DNA of 39,838 nt, taken from the NCBI RefSeq assembly GCF_006542765.1, contig NZ_SKCD01000039.1, positions 1 to 39,838 of the forward strand. Direction: 5' to 3'. Every line of letters begins with the position of its first letter. Within the stretch, counting starts at the first letter, position 1. Below the pieces are notes generated by a model. It was not told where the DNA came from, did no database searches, and saw only the letters and a program-made list of their open reading frames with translations. The stretch comes from Paenibacillus luteus (lineage in GTDB: Bacteria; Bacillota; Bacilli; Paenibacillales; Paenibacillaceae). Shown here piece after piece: positions 16,629-25,038 of the stretch. A program made the position numbers and the translations under genes.

Positions 16629-17789
16629 CTACATAGGAAAAGGCTTTAGTCTCGTCGCTTGAACTAGTGCACTCGCGGCACCCGGCGCCAGCCTTGCGGC
16701 ATAGGGCAGCCACGCGGCAAGCGCTGGCATTTCAACCACCCGCTGCAGCAAACCGCCCCAGCGCAGCGGTCCCGTAAACTCCTCTGTGATAAAGCGGGTA
16801 TAATCCTGCTGCCATTGCACTTTAGAAAATTGTCCACGCAAGTAACGGTCCGCCAGCGGAACGCATAATGCTGCCGATCGCAGCGCCATAGACATGCCGT
16901 CTCCGCACAGCGGCGGAATCATCGTCGCTGAATCCCCAAGGAGAGGAAGCTGATCCCAAGCCACCGGTTTGCGGTTCAGGTAAACAGGCGCTACAGCAGC
17001 CTGTGCTCCCGGAACGGGCTCAGCGCCCTTCAGCTTCTCGTAAAGCTTGGGATTGCGCTGCGCTGCTCCATAGATGATGGAGAGAATCGATTTTCCCGCA
17101 TTCGCAGCAGTCTCCCGTTCCAGCAGCGCTGAGGCGTTGACCACCCCGCCTTCCACGGGGCATAAGCCCAAATAACCGCCGCGAAAAAAATAAAGCTCCA
17201 CAACCGGCTCCATCTTCACGCCTCGAAAATGAGATTTAACTCCAACATAAGCCGCCTTCCCCGCAGGCTGCCTTTGATAACCAGGAAGTCCTGCCCGCTG
17301 GTTGGCTCCCCATGCCGCAATGACCGCTCTTGCTTCAATAACATTCATTTCACTGCCCTGCTTTGTTTCAATGAGGTAACCACGGTCGGTTGTACGCACG
17401 GCTGTCACTGCCGTTCCCGTATGAAGAACGGCGCCTGCACGCAGCGCGGCTTGATGAAGTCCTTCATCCAATACATATCGGCTTAGTCCCCACGCGTTGG
17501 CGGGAAGCTCAATCTCCGTCTCAGCCCCATTTTCAAAAATAAGCTTTATCCGCTCAATCTCGCAATGTCCAAGTCCCGACACCGGCTCGCTAATGCCTAA
17601 AGCTTGCAAAGTGCTTTGTGATTCCGGCGAAAGAAACTCCCCACATACCTTATGCCTCGGAAACGTCTGGCGGTCGAGCAGCAGCGTTTCCCAGCCTTTG
17701 TCAGCCAGCGCCTTGGCTGCGCTGCTTCCCGCGAGTCCGGCACCCAGCACAGCTACATCGACCTTCCTAGGTACCTTACTCAAGCCCAT
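16629..17789 (-). CDS. FAD-dependent oxidoreductase (geranylgeranyl reductase-like)
   Basis: A 386-aa flavoprotein. The N-terminal dinucleotide fold VAVLGAGLAGSSAAKALADK is followed by DRQTFPRHKVCGEFLSPE, typical of the geranylgeranyl-reductase/halogenase-type FAD monooxygenase superfamily. The second FAD motif is LLGDSATMIPPLCGDGMSMA (~285-305). It probably hydroxylates or reduces the polyketide product. ATG at 17789 follows AAGGAAAG and overlaps the methyltransferase gene by 14 nt, indicating tight coupling. In Streptomyces the srsC flavoprotein hydroxylates alkylresorcinols in an analogous pathway; that parallel is inference. Confidence 0.87.
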   Translation of the reverse strand: MGLSKVPRKVDVAVLGAGLAGSSAAKALADKGWETLLLDRQTFPRHKVCGEFLSPESQSTLQALGISEPVSGLGHCEIERIKLIFENGAETEIELPANAWGLSRYVLDEGLHQAALRAGAVLHTGTAVTAVRTTDRGYLIETKQGSEMNVIEARAVIAAWGANQRAGLPGYQRQPAGKAAYVGVKSHFRGVKMEPVVELYFFRGGYLGLCPVEGGVVNASALLERETAANAGKSILSIIYGAAQRNPKLYEKLKGAEPVPGAQAAVAPVYLNRKPVAWDQLPLLGDSATMIPPLCGDGMSMALRSAALCVPLADRYLRGQFSKVQWQQDYTRFITEEFTGPLRWGGLLQRVVEMPALAAWLPYAARLAPGAASALVQATRLKPFPM

Positions 17790-18510
17790 CAGTTGTTCTT
17801 TCCTTCTGCTTCTCAATGATGACCGAATAGCGAAATAAAGGTCGCCACTGGCAGTTAATGCCGGATAGGCCAAGCTTCTCCCCAAGGCGCTTCCAGTCCT
17901 CCGCGCGAAAACCTTTGGCTACCGAAAGCGGACCGTCGTTCAAAATATACCGATTGGATGAGATCATGCGAGTCGTCAGCCAAACCGCGGACCAAGCCAA
18001 CCAGTGACGATGGATATCGTTAATGACAATGCCGAGCCGTGCTGCTCCAAGCATACTTGCAACCGCACCCGGCAGCTCCTCGTCCGAAAAATGATGCAAC
18101 AATTGCGTCGCCGTCACAATATCCGCACTGTCCTTAGGCAATATGAATAAGTCACCCTGCCTAACCTGTACCCTTGGCTCTTTTTGAAAAACAAGCCTAG
18201 CCTCTTCGCAAGCCTCCTCTGTTACGTCTACTAGCGTAATCGCCAGCTCAATGTTCTGCTCGTCCGCCCAGCTAAGCAGCCGCCGGTTTACGTCACCAGA
18301 ACCCGCTCCAACATCAAGAACAGACAACCGGCTTGGCTTATTGGCCTTCTCCCAAAGCTGCTTAATGCCATAAAGCGTCGGAGCCGATGCTGCAAAAATG
18401 CGATTTAATAGACGCAGCTGACGCAGCGCTTCACGAAGCTCCTCACCCCCGATGGTGAAATCGTCCATGAGCTCTGCTGACTCCGCCCGGTAGCGCAGCC
18501 GATTAGACAT
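17776..18510 (-). CDS. class I SAM-dependent methyltransferase
   Basis: A 244-aa AdoMet methyltransferase. Motif I is LSVLDVGAGSGDVNRRLL (~63-80), the acidic strand-2 end is ITLVDVTEE, and motif III/IV regions read QGDLFILPKDSADIVTATQLLHHF. ATG at 18510 is preceded by AGGTGAGG and overlaps the PKS gene by 8 nt; its 3' end overlaps the FAD gene by 14 nt. It likely methylates the type III PKS product, as the partner methyltransferases BpsB in B. subtilis and SrsB in S. griseus do, although those belong to another (ICMT-like) family. Confidence 0.9.
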   Translation of the reverse strand: MSNRLRYRAESAELMDDFTIGGEELREALRQLRLLNRIFAASAPTLYGIKQLWEKANKPSRLSVLDVGAGSGDVNRRLLSWADEQNIELAITLVDVTEEACEEARLVFQKEPRVQVRQGDLFILPKDSADIVTATQLLHHFSDEELPGAVASMLGAARLGIVINDIHRHWLAWSAVWLTTRMISSNRYILNDGPLSVAKGFRAEDWKRLGEKLGLSGINCQWRPLFRYSVIIEKQKERTTDGLE

Positions 18511-19651
18511 AAGCCTCACCTACAGGCTGCTCTTGGGCTAAAACGGCGGGTACATAAGAAATTTTCACCATTTCTGCCGTAAGGCCCGGCCCGAATGCGA
18601 GCGCTATGCCGCTGGCAGGTGCTGATCCTATGTCCTGCAGATGGCTTCTCATTGCTTGCAGCACAAACAAAATAGTAGCGGATGAAACATTGCCGTAATC
18701 CCTTAGCACACCAAGGCTATGTGTAGTTTGACTGTCGGTTAGACCAAACTCGTTTTGAAGGTTGTCAATAATCCCTTTCCCGCCAGGATGGATAGCCCAT
18801 AGTTCCAGCTCTTCATCTCCGCATAACCGCTCCACCTCTGCCGGGATAAATTCGCCAATTAGCCTAGGAATATGTGGGGAGAGATACAAGTCAAAGCCAT
18901 GGTTGCCAACCTCCCAGACCATTTCCTCTGCACAATCCGGCAGCAAGACCGAACGCTCTTGTCCAAGCATAAATAGCGGCTTATGGTGGAGCTTGCCCGA
19001 ACCGATGACGCAGGCAGAAGCCCCATCGCCAAAAAAGGACGCAGCAAACAAAGATTCTCGATCTCCCGAAGGCTGGATATGGAGCGTGCAGAGCTCCACG
19101 CATACAACTAATACATTCGCATGACTGTCATTGGAAACGATTTGCCGCGATAGGCCAATCGCCTTCAGACCGGCAGCGCAGCCAAGAAAATTAAGGGGAA
19201 TTCTGGTTACCGTCGCTGCCAGTCCTAATTCATGAATCAGCACCGCATCCATACCGGGTAAAAACTGGCCCGTGCAGCTGACCGTAATCAGATGGGTTAC
19301 CTCACAGGGCTCTACGGCTCCATCTGCCAAGGCTTGTCTTGCCGCTTGCAACCCAAGCGGCACCGACTCCCGCTTATATACAGCCATACGTTCCGCCGTA
19401 GAAGGTGCGTGCTCGGGAGATCCGCTTGGCAAGTAGCGGCAGTCCGCTGCTTCCTCGAGCAGGTTCGGCTCGCAAGTGTATCGGCTTTGCACCCCACACT
19501 GCTTAAAGATTCTTCTCCCCCAGCGCGCAGAGTCCGGCTTGTCGCTTAACGCTTCCACAAGCCTCCTTGCGGTATCCGATTGATCTAGCTTATAAGGCGG
19601 TACAGCCGTTCCAATGCCCAATATGGCAATACTTGAAGTTGTAGGCGTCAT
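18503..19651 (-). CDS. type III polyketide synthase
   Basis: A 382-aa chalcone/stilbene-synthase-type enzyme. The catalytic triad is visible as Cys158 in LNFLGCAAGLKA, His288 in WAIHPGGKGIID and Asn321 in YGNVSSATI, with the family C-terminal GPGLTAEM. It condenses an acyl-CoA starter with malonyl-CoA units; related BpsA of B. subtilis makes long-chain alkylpyrones. The ATG at 19651 is the only good start; the AGAGGATGG site is somewhat distant. It heads the four-gene operon PKS-methyltransferase-FAD oxidoreductase-MMPL. The long upstream region (to 19986) holds its promoter and the terminator of the next gene cluster. Confidence 0.95.
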   Translation of the reverse strand: MTPTTSSIAILGIGTAVPPYKLDQSDTARRLVEALSDKPDSARWGRRIFKQCGVQSRYTCEPNLLEEAADCRYLPSGSPEHAPSTAERMAVYKRESVPLGLQAARQALADGAVEPCEVTHLITVSCTGQFLPGMDAVLIHELGLAATVTRIPLNFLGCAAGLKAIGLSRQIVSNDSHANVLVVCVELCTLHIQPSGDRESLFAASFFGDGASACVIGSGKLHHKPLFMLGQERSVLLPDCAEEMVWEVGNHGFDLYLSPHIPRLIGEFIPAEVERLCGDEELELWAIHPGGKGIIDNLQNEFGLTDSQTTHSLGVLRDYGNVSSATILFVLQAMRSHLQDIGSAPASGIALAFGPGLTAEMVKISYVPAVLAQEQPVGEAYV

Positions 19652-19783
19652 TTCGTTACATCCATCCTCTCTAGATCTTCCTAAGCTTATCCCTGCATCC
19701 ACGGCAGCCGGGCCGCTTGCTCTTTCCCTTTAGCGGACAAGTTTCCTGCTTTTAGAAAGTCTATTCCGAGCATCTTTCCGATA

Positions 19784-19811
19784 TGTATAAGAATATTACA
19801 ACGATTTCCAA
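19784..19811 (-). promoter_or_regulatory. possible promoter of the type III PKS operon
   Basis: On the minus strand TTGGAA (19806-19811), 16 bp, then TATACA (19784-19789) is a moderate sigma-A match, giving a ~125-nt leader before the PKS start. An overlapping alternative is TTACAA with TAATAT. Apart from this and the hairpin at 19905, nothing else is seen in the 335-nt gap 19652-19986. Confidence 0.35.
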
Positions 19812-19904
19812 AGATTTGTAATGAACTTGAAATCTAATTTTCATCTGGTTTTAATGAAAGCATCCTATAATAAAAACAACCCCCTTTTGTAATATATATA
19901 GTGA

Positions 19905-19939
19905 AGACCCACAGCACCGAATGCTGTGGGTCTCTTTTT
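19905..19939. terminator. intrinsic terminator hairpin
   Basis: AGACCCACAGCA (19905-19916), loop CCGAA, TGCTGTGGGTCT (19922-19933) is a perfect 12-bp stem. It ends the minus-strand cluster 19987-24913, but the better T-tract (CTTTTTG) is on the plus strand, where no upstream gene is known. A plus-strand TATAAT lies at 19866-19871. Confidence 0.8.
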
Positions 19940-19986
19940 GTTCAAAATAAGCGAATGAGTTGGCAAAATGACGAAAACTAAGTCCT

Positions 19987-21468
19987 TTATTTTTCTTTAA
20001 GCGACTGCTCGTATACACGCAGCAATTCTTCCACAGGAATATTGTTAATTTTCATGCCTGCCAGATTGCACTGCTGCAGGCTCACATTGGAGAGATTGCA
20101 GTCCTGTAAGTCACTGCCGCTCCAATCGCATCGTTCAAACCGGATCGGCTGCTTCCCTTGGCCAAGATTCGTGTCATGGATATAAGCACCGTCCAAGGAG
20201 ACAAAACCTATCTCGCTATCGCTCAGCCTAAGATCAGCGAGCAGCGCTTGCGTGAGATTCAGGTTCATCCATTTGGAGCCGCTCAGATTACAATCCGTGA
20301 ATCTGCTGCTCTTCATATTGCTGTTGCTATATAAGCCACTTTCCATATTCATATTGTAGAAATCAGCTCCACTCATCGCGCAGTTCTCAAAAGAGGCCTG
20401 CGTTAGGTCCCGATCTTCGAATCGAGCGTGCTCTGACTCAGCTGGGACGCCCACTTGTTTCTCGAAGCCAAACTCCCAATCGGAGGCATAGGTACGCACA
20501 TAACCCGCCTTTTCATAAAAACGGTGATTGCTTAGCTGCTTGCTCGAGGTTTCCAGCTTCCAAATCGATACGGCGGGAAACAGCGCTTCAACGAGCGCGA
20601 GAACCCACGACCCGAGGCCTTTCCCCTGAAAGCCGGGAGCAATAAACAGCTTGTCTACTCTCGCATGCCTGCTGCCTGCATAATGAATGTTGATCCCGCC
20701 GATGATTTGCCCTTCAAACAGGATGGAGAAATAATCCGAATGCCTTATCGCAAAGGTATGCATCTCAACGGAATCGTAGCCGGGCGGGCAAAGATTATTA
20801 TCCGGTGTTGCATCCACTGAAAGCCATTTTGCCCTTTCGTTATCGAAGGTTATTCGCATCAGGCCAGCCAATGATTCAGCATCCTCCAGAGTCGCTTTGC
20901 GCACGATTAAGGAATCCATTTCGCCCACTCCCTTCCAAATCCACTTCTCCAGCTGAAAATAATCGTATTCCACTTCGTCAGACAGCCGGACACGCTTTAG
21001 ATGCTGAAAGCCTGCTTTCTCGACGACTCGCCTCGACGCTCCATTAAACGGCTTAACGATGGCAGTAATTTGTTCAAGCTCTGTTTTTTGAAAAACGAAC
21101 GAGAGGATCGCTTCAACCGCGCTTGTGCTAAAGCCTTGGTTCCGATAATCCTTGGAAATAGCATACGCCACCTCCCTGACCGACGGGTCTAGCAAATCAT
21201 TGGGAAATACGCCGCACCAGCCGATCAGCCGTTTGTCGTTATTATGCTCTACGGCTAACAATATCCGCACATCAGCGGGGTTAAACTGCTCATAGCTCCC
21301 AATAACAAAACTCATGAAATCATTTAATTGCTCCTTCGTCATATCCCAGTCTGGCAAAATATCGGTAATTTCGGGTTGCCTGGTCAACTGGTAAAGCTCG
21401 TCGAAGTCCTGTATGGCAAATGGCCTTAAGGTAATGGCCTCTGTTTCTATCGTTAAGGAATGGCTCAC
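19987..21468 (-). CDS. GNAT-GNAT-pentapeptide-repeat fusion protein
   Basis: A 493-aa three-part protein. Residues ~5-180 form a RimJ-type GNAT (ITLRPFAIQDFDELYQL, AYAISKDYRNQGFSTSAVEA, NGASRRVVEKAGF). Residues ~186-335 form a second GNAT (IVRKATLEDAESLAGLM, VDKLFIAPGFQGKGLGSWVL, NHRFYEKAGYVRTY). Residues ~345-490 are pentapeptide repeats (ARFEDRDLTQASFENCAMSG..., DLQDCNLSNVSLQQCNLAG), which build a right-handed beta-helix. GTG at 21468 follows AAGAGGTG by 7 nt; the frame opens further upstream at 21531 without a site. It is the last gene of the 24913-19987 cluster. Acceptor unknown; pentapeptide proteins can mimic DNA and protect gyrase, but no such role is shown. Confidence 0.88.
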   Translation of the reverse strand: MSHSLTIETEAITLRPFAIQDFDELYQLTRQPEITDILPDWDMTKEQLNDFMSFVIGSYEQFNPADVRILLAVEHNNDKRLIGWCGVFPNDLLDPSVREVAYAISKDYRNQGFSTSAVEAILSFVFQKTELEQITAIVKPFNGASRRVVEKAGFQHLKRVRLSDEVEYDYFQLEKWIWKGVGEMDSLIVRKATLEDAESLAGLMRITFDNERAKWLSVDATPDNNLCPPGYDSVEMHTFAIRHSDYFSILFEGQIIGGINIHYAGSRHARVDKLFIAPGFQGKGLGSWVLALVEALFPAVSIWKLETSSKQLSNHRFYEKAGYVRTYASDWEFGFEKQVGVPAESEHARFEDRDLTQASFENCAMSGADFYNMNMESGLYSNSNMKSSRFTDCNLSGSKWMNLNLTQALLADLRLSDSEIGFVSLDGAYIHDTNLGQGKQPIRFERCDWSGSDLQDCNLSNVSLQQCNLAGMKINNIPVEELLRVYEQSLKEK

Positions 21469-21544
21469 TTGTAAGCACCTCTTATTATTATAGTTAGGAT
21501 GATATCGTTCAAAAAAAGCGAAGCGCCTCAATCAAGGTTTATCG

Positions 21545-22399
21545 TCATGGACGGGACAGCGTAACGAGCACAACCTCCGGCCGGTTGAATAACCGCTGCG
21601 GAATGATGCTGTTTCCGAGTCCGCGGCTGACGATCATCGTGGCCCCGTCTTCCTCATATTTTCCCCCGTCATACTTGGGGAGAAATCCTTGCCCGGGAGC
21701 AACCAGCCCGCCGATGAATGGCAGCCGGACCTGTCCACCGTGCGCGTGGCCGGAGAAAGTGACATCTATGCGATCCTGAGCGTATACGGAAAACAGCTCC
21801 GGCCGGTGAGACAGCAATACGGTATAGACATTCTCCGCACGGTCTACGCCCTCCAGAGCAGCTGCCATATGCTCATTTAGTCTAGCGACATCCCCATCCG
21901 CCTTATGGTTAAAGGTAGGATCATCTACGCCTGCGATCCGAATGAAGCCCTCGCCCAGCTTTACGAGCTCGCTTTGGTTGCGCATGACGTGCACGCCTAG
22001 TTCCCTTAAACTCTTGGCAAGCGGAGGGAATTTAGGGCCCCACTCGTGATTGCCCGTGACGTAATAAACGGGAGCCAGCTCGGTCATGTTGCGCATAAGC
22101 GTCAGGCTTGCTTCAGTCTCGTATTTTCTGCTGTCCACCAAGTCCCCCGTCATGACAATCAGATCAGGCCTCAGCTGCTTGACTTTGCGGGTAATCGTCT
22201 CCTGCTCCTTGCCGAAGGATTTGCTGTGCAAATCCGTTAGCTGAACGATGCGGTAGGAGTCGAAGCCCTCCGGCAGCTTGGATGAGCTTAGTTTGTATTT
22301 GGTAATGCCTATGGCGTTGTTCTCGAAATAAAGAAATATGAGGAGCGCGATAATCGAGAGTGGGGCATAAACGAGCAATCGCTTTTTCTTCCTTTTCAT
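21545..22399 (-). CDS. membrane-anchored metallophosphoesterase (YkuE-like)
   Basis: A 284-aa calcineurin-type phosphoesterase with an N-terminal TM anchor (LLVYAPLSIIALLIFLYFE). All metal-site motifs are present: QLTDLHS (DxH), MTGDLVDS (GDxxD), VTGNHEWG (GNHE), LSHRPE and FSGHAHGGQ (GHxH). B. subtilis YkuE, of similar build, is a cell-wall-associated phosphoesterase. ATG at 22399 (AAGGAG 9 nt before) shares its A with the stop codon of the hydrolase gene, so translation is coupled. Substrate unknown. Confidence 0.92.
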   Translation of the reverse strand: MKRKKKRLLVYAPLSIIALLIFLYFENNAIGITKYKLSSSKLPEGFDSYRIVQLTDLHSKSFGKEQETITRKVKQLRPDLIVMTGDLVDSRKYETEASLTLMRNMTELAPVYYVTGNHEWGPKFPPLAKSLRELGVHVMRNQSELVKLGEGFIRIAGVDDPTFNHKADGDVARLNEHMAAALEGVDRAENVYTVLLSHRPELFSVYAQDRIDVTFSGHAHGGQVRLPFIGGLVAPGQGFLPKYDGGKYEEDGATMIVSRGLGNSIIPQRLFNRPEVVLVTLSRP

Positions 22400-23382
22400 C
22401 ACATCAAACTCCTTGCTTTCATGCTATGCACTGGCCATTTTAGTTCATATAGCAAATCTTTAATAGCGTCAATAACTGCAGCCGGCTCGTGAATATGAAT
22501 GGAGTGCCAGCTGCATTCAACGATAATCTGTTTTGTGCGGCGGGTCAAATGCAGCAGCTTCTGCTGATCCTGAAGCCATTCTTCGTTCTGCAGGCCTGCA
22601 CTCAGGACAACAACAGGCAGGTCTTGGCTAAGCGGACGGGCATCCTTAAGCTGCCGCCCGCTTTCCGCTAGAGCAAGCAGCTCCGCATAAGCGGCTCGGT
22701 ACGCCCCCGGGCGATAACCAAGCGCACGGACCTGAGCACCCCACTGAGCAGGCAGCCGCTTCGAGCCGATAGGCTGCTTTAACATTCTGGGAATGCCCAG
22801 CGGTCCCAGCAGATAGCCGAGCCTGTACCGCTTTCGGGAGGCCATAAGCTGTTCATGCCTCTGCACGCTGCCACGCTCATGCAAATAACGGTCCTCATGG
22901 GCGGCATCGACCAGAACAAGGCCGCATGTCTCCTCCGGATACTGCGAAGCAAATAATCTCATGATCAAGCCCCCATAAGAATGACCGACGAGCAAATAAG
23001 GCGGCGCCGCGCCAAGCGTTCTCAGCAGGGACCGAAGGTCCTCCACATAAGCCGCGCATGTCGGAAGGCTGGGCGATGCCGCGCTCCAGCCAAAGCCTGC
23101 CCGGTCATACGCAATCACGTTTGCCATTTCCGACAATGCAGGGGCGACAAGCGACCAGTCGAGGGAGCAGCCGCCCATCCCTGCCTCCAAAACAATTGTG
23201 GGAGTGCCCTGCCCCGTAACATTTACATAAAGCTTGCGTGAGCCTATATCCGCCTGCCAGCCTTCCGGGTCAAACTTCCGATGCTCATACGCAGATACAA
23301 GGCAGTGGGCAAGCGTCAACGGAAATCCGATTAAGGAGAGGAGCAGCCGGCTGCTCCGGTCAAATGCTGAAATTTTGGGCAT
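22399..23382 (-). CDS. alpha/beta hydrolase
   Basis: A 327-aa alpha/beta-hydrolase fold enzyme. The oxyanion strand is PTIVLEAGMGGCSLDW, the nucleophile elbow is LVGHSYGGLIMRL (Ser in GHSYG), and the catalytic His is probably in CSWHSIHIHEPAAV. The N-terminal ~28 residues are hydrophobic (LLLSLIGFPLTLAHCLVSA) and may anchor it to the membrane. The substrate is unknown. AGAGAGGT precedes the ATG. It lies 25 nt after the DUF4173 gene and overlaps the phosphoesterase gene, so the cluster is an operon. Confidence 0.88.
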   Translation of the reverse strand: MPKISAFDRSSRLLLSLIGFPLTLAHCLVSAYEHRKFDPEGWQADIGSRKLYVNVTGQGTPTIVLEAGMGGCSLDWSLVAPALSEMANVIAYDRAGFGWSAASPSLPTCAAYVEDLRSLLRTLGAAPPYLLVGHSYGGLIMRLFASQYPEETCGLVLVDAAHEDRYLHERGSVQRHEQLMASRKRYRLGYLLGPLGIPRMLKQPIGSKRLPAQWGAQVRALGYRPGAYRAAYAELLALAESGRQLKDARPLSQDLPVVVLSAGLQNEEWLQDQQKLLHLTRRTKQIIVECSWHSIHIHEPAAVIDAIKDLLYELKWPVHSMKARSLM

Positions 23383-23407
23383 AGCCGATTACCTCTCTTT
23401 TATGTCA

Positions 23408-24913
23408 TTACTTCGCCCTCTGCATAGATAAATTCCACGATTGCCATTTGTCGTGATTCCGCGCATGCTGCTGCAAGAGCTCAACGACTTCATGTAATCC
23501 TTTAATTTCAGGATGCTTCTCACGCAGCTTTAGCAGCTGGGGCGCCGCATCCGTGGACAGCATGCCAAGATAGCCTACATCGATATTGCCAGTCCGCTCG
23601 AATCGGCCGATATTTTTCTCCGCAATTCTTGCATCAACATTCACATAATTCATCAGGATAAAGGCGATCACCGACACGCAAATATAGGCTTTGCCCATCG
23701 AGAAACGCTCTTTCCAAATCCGCAGCATGGCGATTAAGAGCAGCACGCCCAGGTACAGCATAAAGCCATGCACCAGCAATCTCGTTTGAGTAAAGCCGTA
23801 GGCTTCTTCATACAACGACAACCTGCTGTATGCCGATACAAGCATCACGATCGTGCAGCTTATGAGTACAGTAAGCGACAGCTTGCGCACCCACTCCGCG
23901 ACAGCGCTTGTGCGCCGAATCAGATGCAGGCCGCACATCAGCAGCCCAACATTGATTAAAGCGACCATCACCAATTCGGCAAAGCCTCTGCGTGCATACT
24001 CCGCATAAGCCGCCCCTTCGGGCAGCAACCCGTTTGCCGCTCCGAACAAGTAGGAAAACTGAATGGCCACAAACAACACGTACACGAGATTGATCGCAAT
24101 TAGAAATGTGCCCGCTGTAAGAGGATCAAATTCGATTCGGCCCCTCGCATATAAAGCGGAAGCTTGTGGATCTGGCGCGGACACGCTTACCTGCTCCTTC
24201 GGATTTTTGAAGATTAGCCCCCATATGTAGCAAAAGGCATAGCAGCCGATAAAGGCTCCCACAAAGAAGCGCCAAAAGCCGTCGCCAAAGGAGAAGTCCC
24301 CAAGCAGATTCGGAATGCTCGACAGCCATGACAGAAAAATTTCATCCGCAGAAGCTAGCAAAGAAATGACGACGATTAGAATCGGTGCTGAGATGAGCAG
24401 GCCAAGCAATATTTTGCCTACCTTGCTTCTGCCGGTTCCGCTCCCCTTCTCTTTATTGCGCAAACGATCCGTCAGCAGTATAAATGGCACGCCAATGAAG
24501 GCGAATGGCTTCACAAGTGCCAGAAATAAAAGCTCGATATAAAAGACTCCCCGGTACCAGGGCTTTGTACTGCTGCTGGTCATAACTGTGGTTTGTGCAA
24601 CAATCAGCGCGAATAAAGCAAAAAAATTCAAAAACCGGAACAGAATGTTTGCGTAAAGCGTATATGTCAAGGCAAGCAGAAAGATAGGAATAAAGAGAAG
24701 CCAGCTGGAGCTCGCCTGTCCTTGCCATTTCTCAAATCCGCCGAGTCTGCCTTGAACCGAATAAAAGAACAAGCCATAAAAACTAGCAACAAACACCATA
24801 ACTGAAATTCCGGCAGGTGCGCCAACGAACAAATACTGGCTTAGCAGACCGAACAAAAGGGCAAGAACAACCATTTTTTCATATCGTTTTTGCCAAGGTG
24901 CAAGATCTCCCAT
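23408..24913 (-). CDS. DUF4173 polytopic membrane protein
   Basis: A 501-aa integral membrane protein with about 12 hydrophobic helices and a soluble C-terminal ~70 residues. The fingerprint matches the DUF4153/DUF4173 family (MNYVNVDARIAEKNIGRF near the C-terminus, with the preceding VKPFAFIGVPFILLTDRL loop). The family has no settled function; it is often found in Bacillota with two-component systems. ATG at 24913 has GGAG 9 nt upstream. It is the first gene of the 24913-19987 operon and is divergent from the SgrR-like gene. Confidence 0.8.
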   Translation of the reverse strand: MGDLAPWQKRYEKMVVLALLFGLLSQYLFVGAPAGISVMVFVASFYGLFFYSVQGRLGGFEKWQGQASSSWLLFIPIFLLALTYTLYANILFRFLNFFALFALIVAQTTVMTSSSTKPWYRGVFYIELLFLALVKPFAFIGVPFILLTDRLRNKEKGSGTGRSKVGKILLGLLISAPILIVVISLLASADEIFLSWLSSIPNLLGDFSFGDGFWRFFVGAFIGCYAFCYIWGLIFKNPKEQVSVSAPDPQASALYARGRIEFDPLTAGTFLIAINLVYVLFVAIQFSYLFGAANGLLPEGAAYAEYARRGFAELVMVALINVGLLMCGLHLIRRTSAVAEWVRKLSLTVLISCTIVMLVSAYSRLSLYEEAYGFTQTRLLVHGFMLYLGVLLLIAMLRIWKERFSMGKAYICVSVIAFILMNYVNVDARIAEKNIGRFERTGNIDVGYLGMLSTDAAPQLLKLREKHPEIKGLHEVVELLQQHARNHDKWQSWNLSMQRAK

Positions 24914-25038
24914 CAACAATCACTCCAATTTCAAACTCGATTTGTTAATTTCCTCCTTTTATTGTAACCTAGAAAACAAGAACAAAAAGTGTAAGTTATA
25001 ATTGGTAAATTTCATATTTTAAGACGGGAGTCTTTTGC

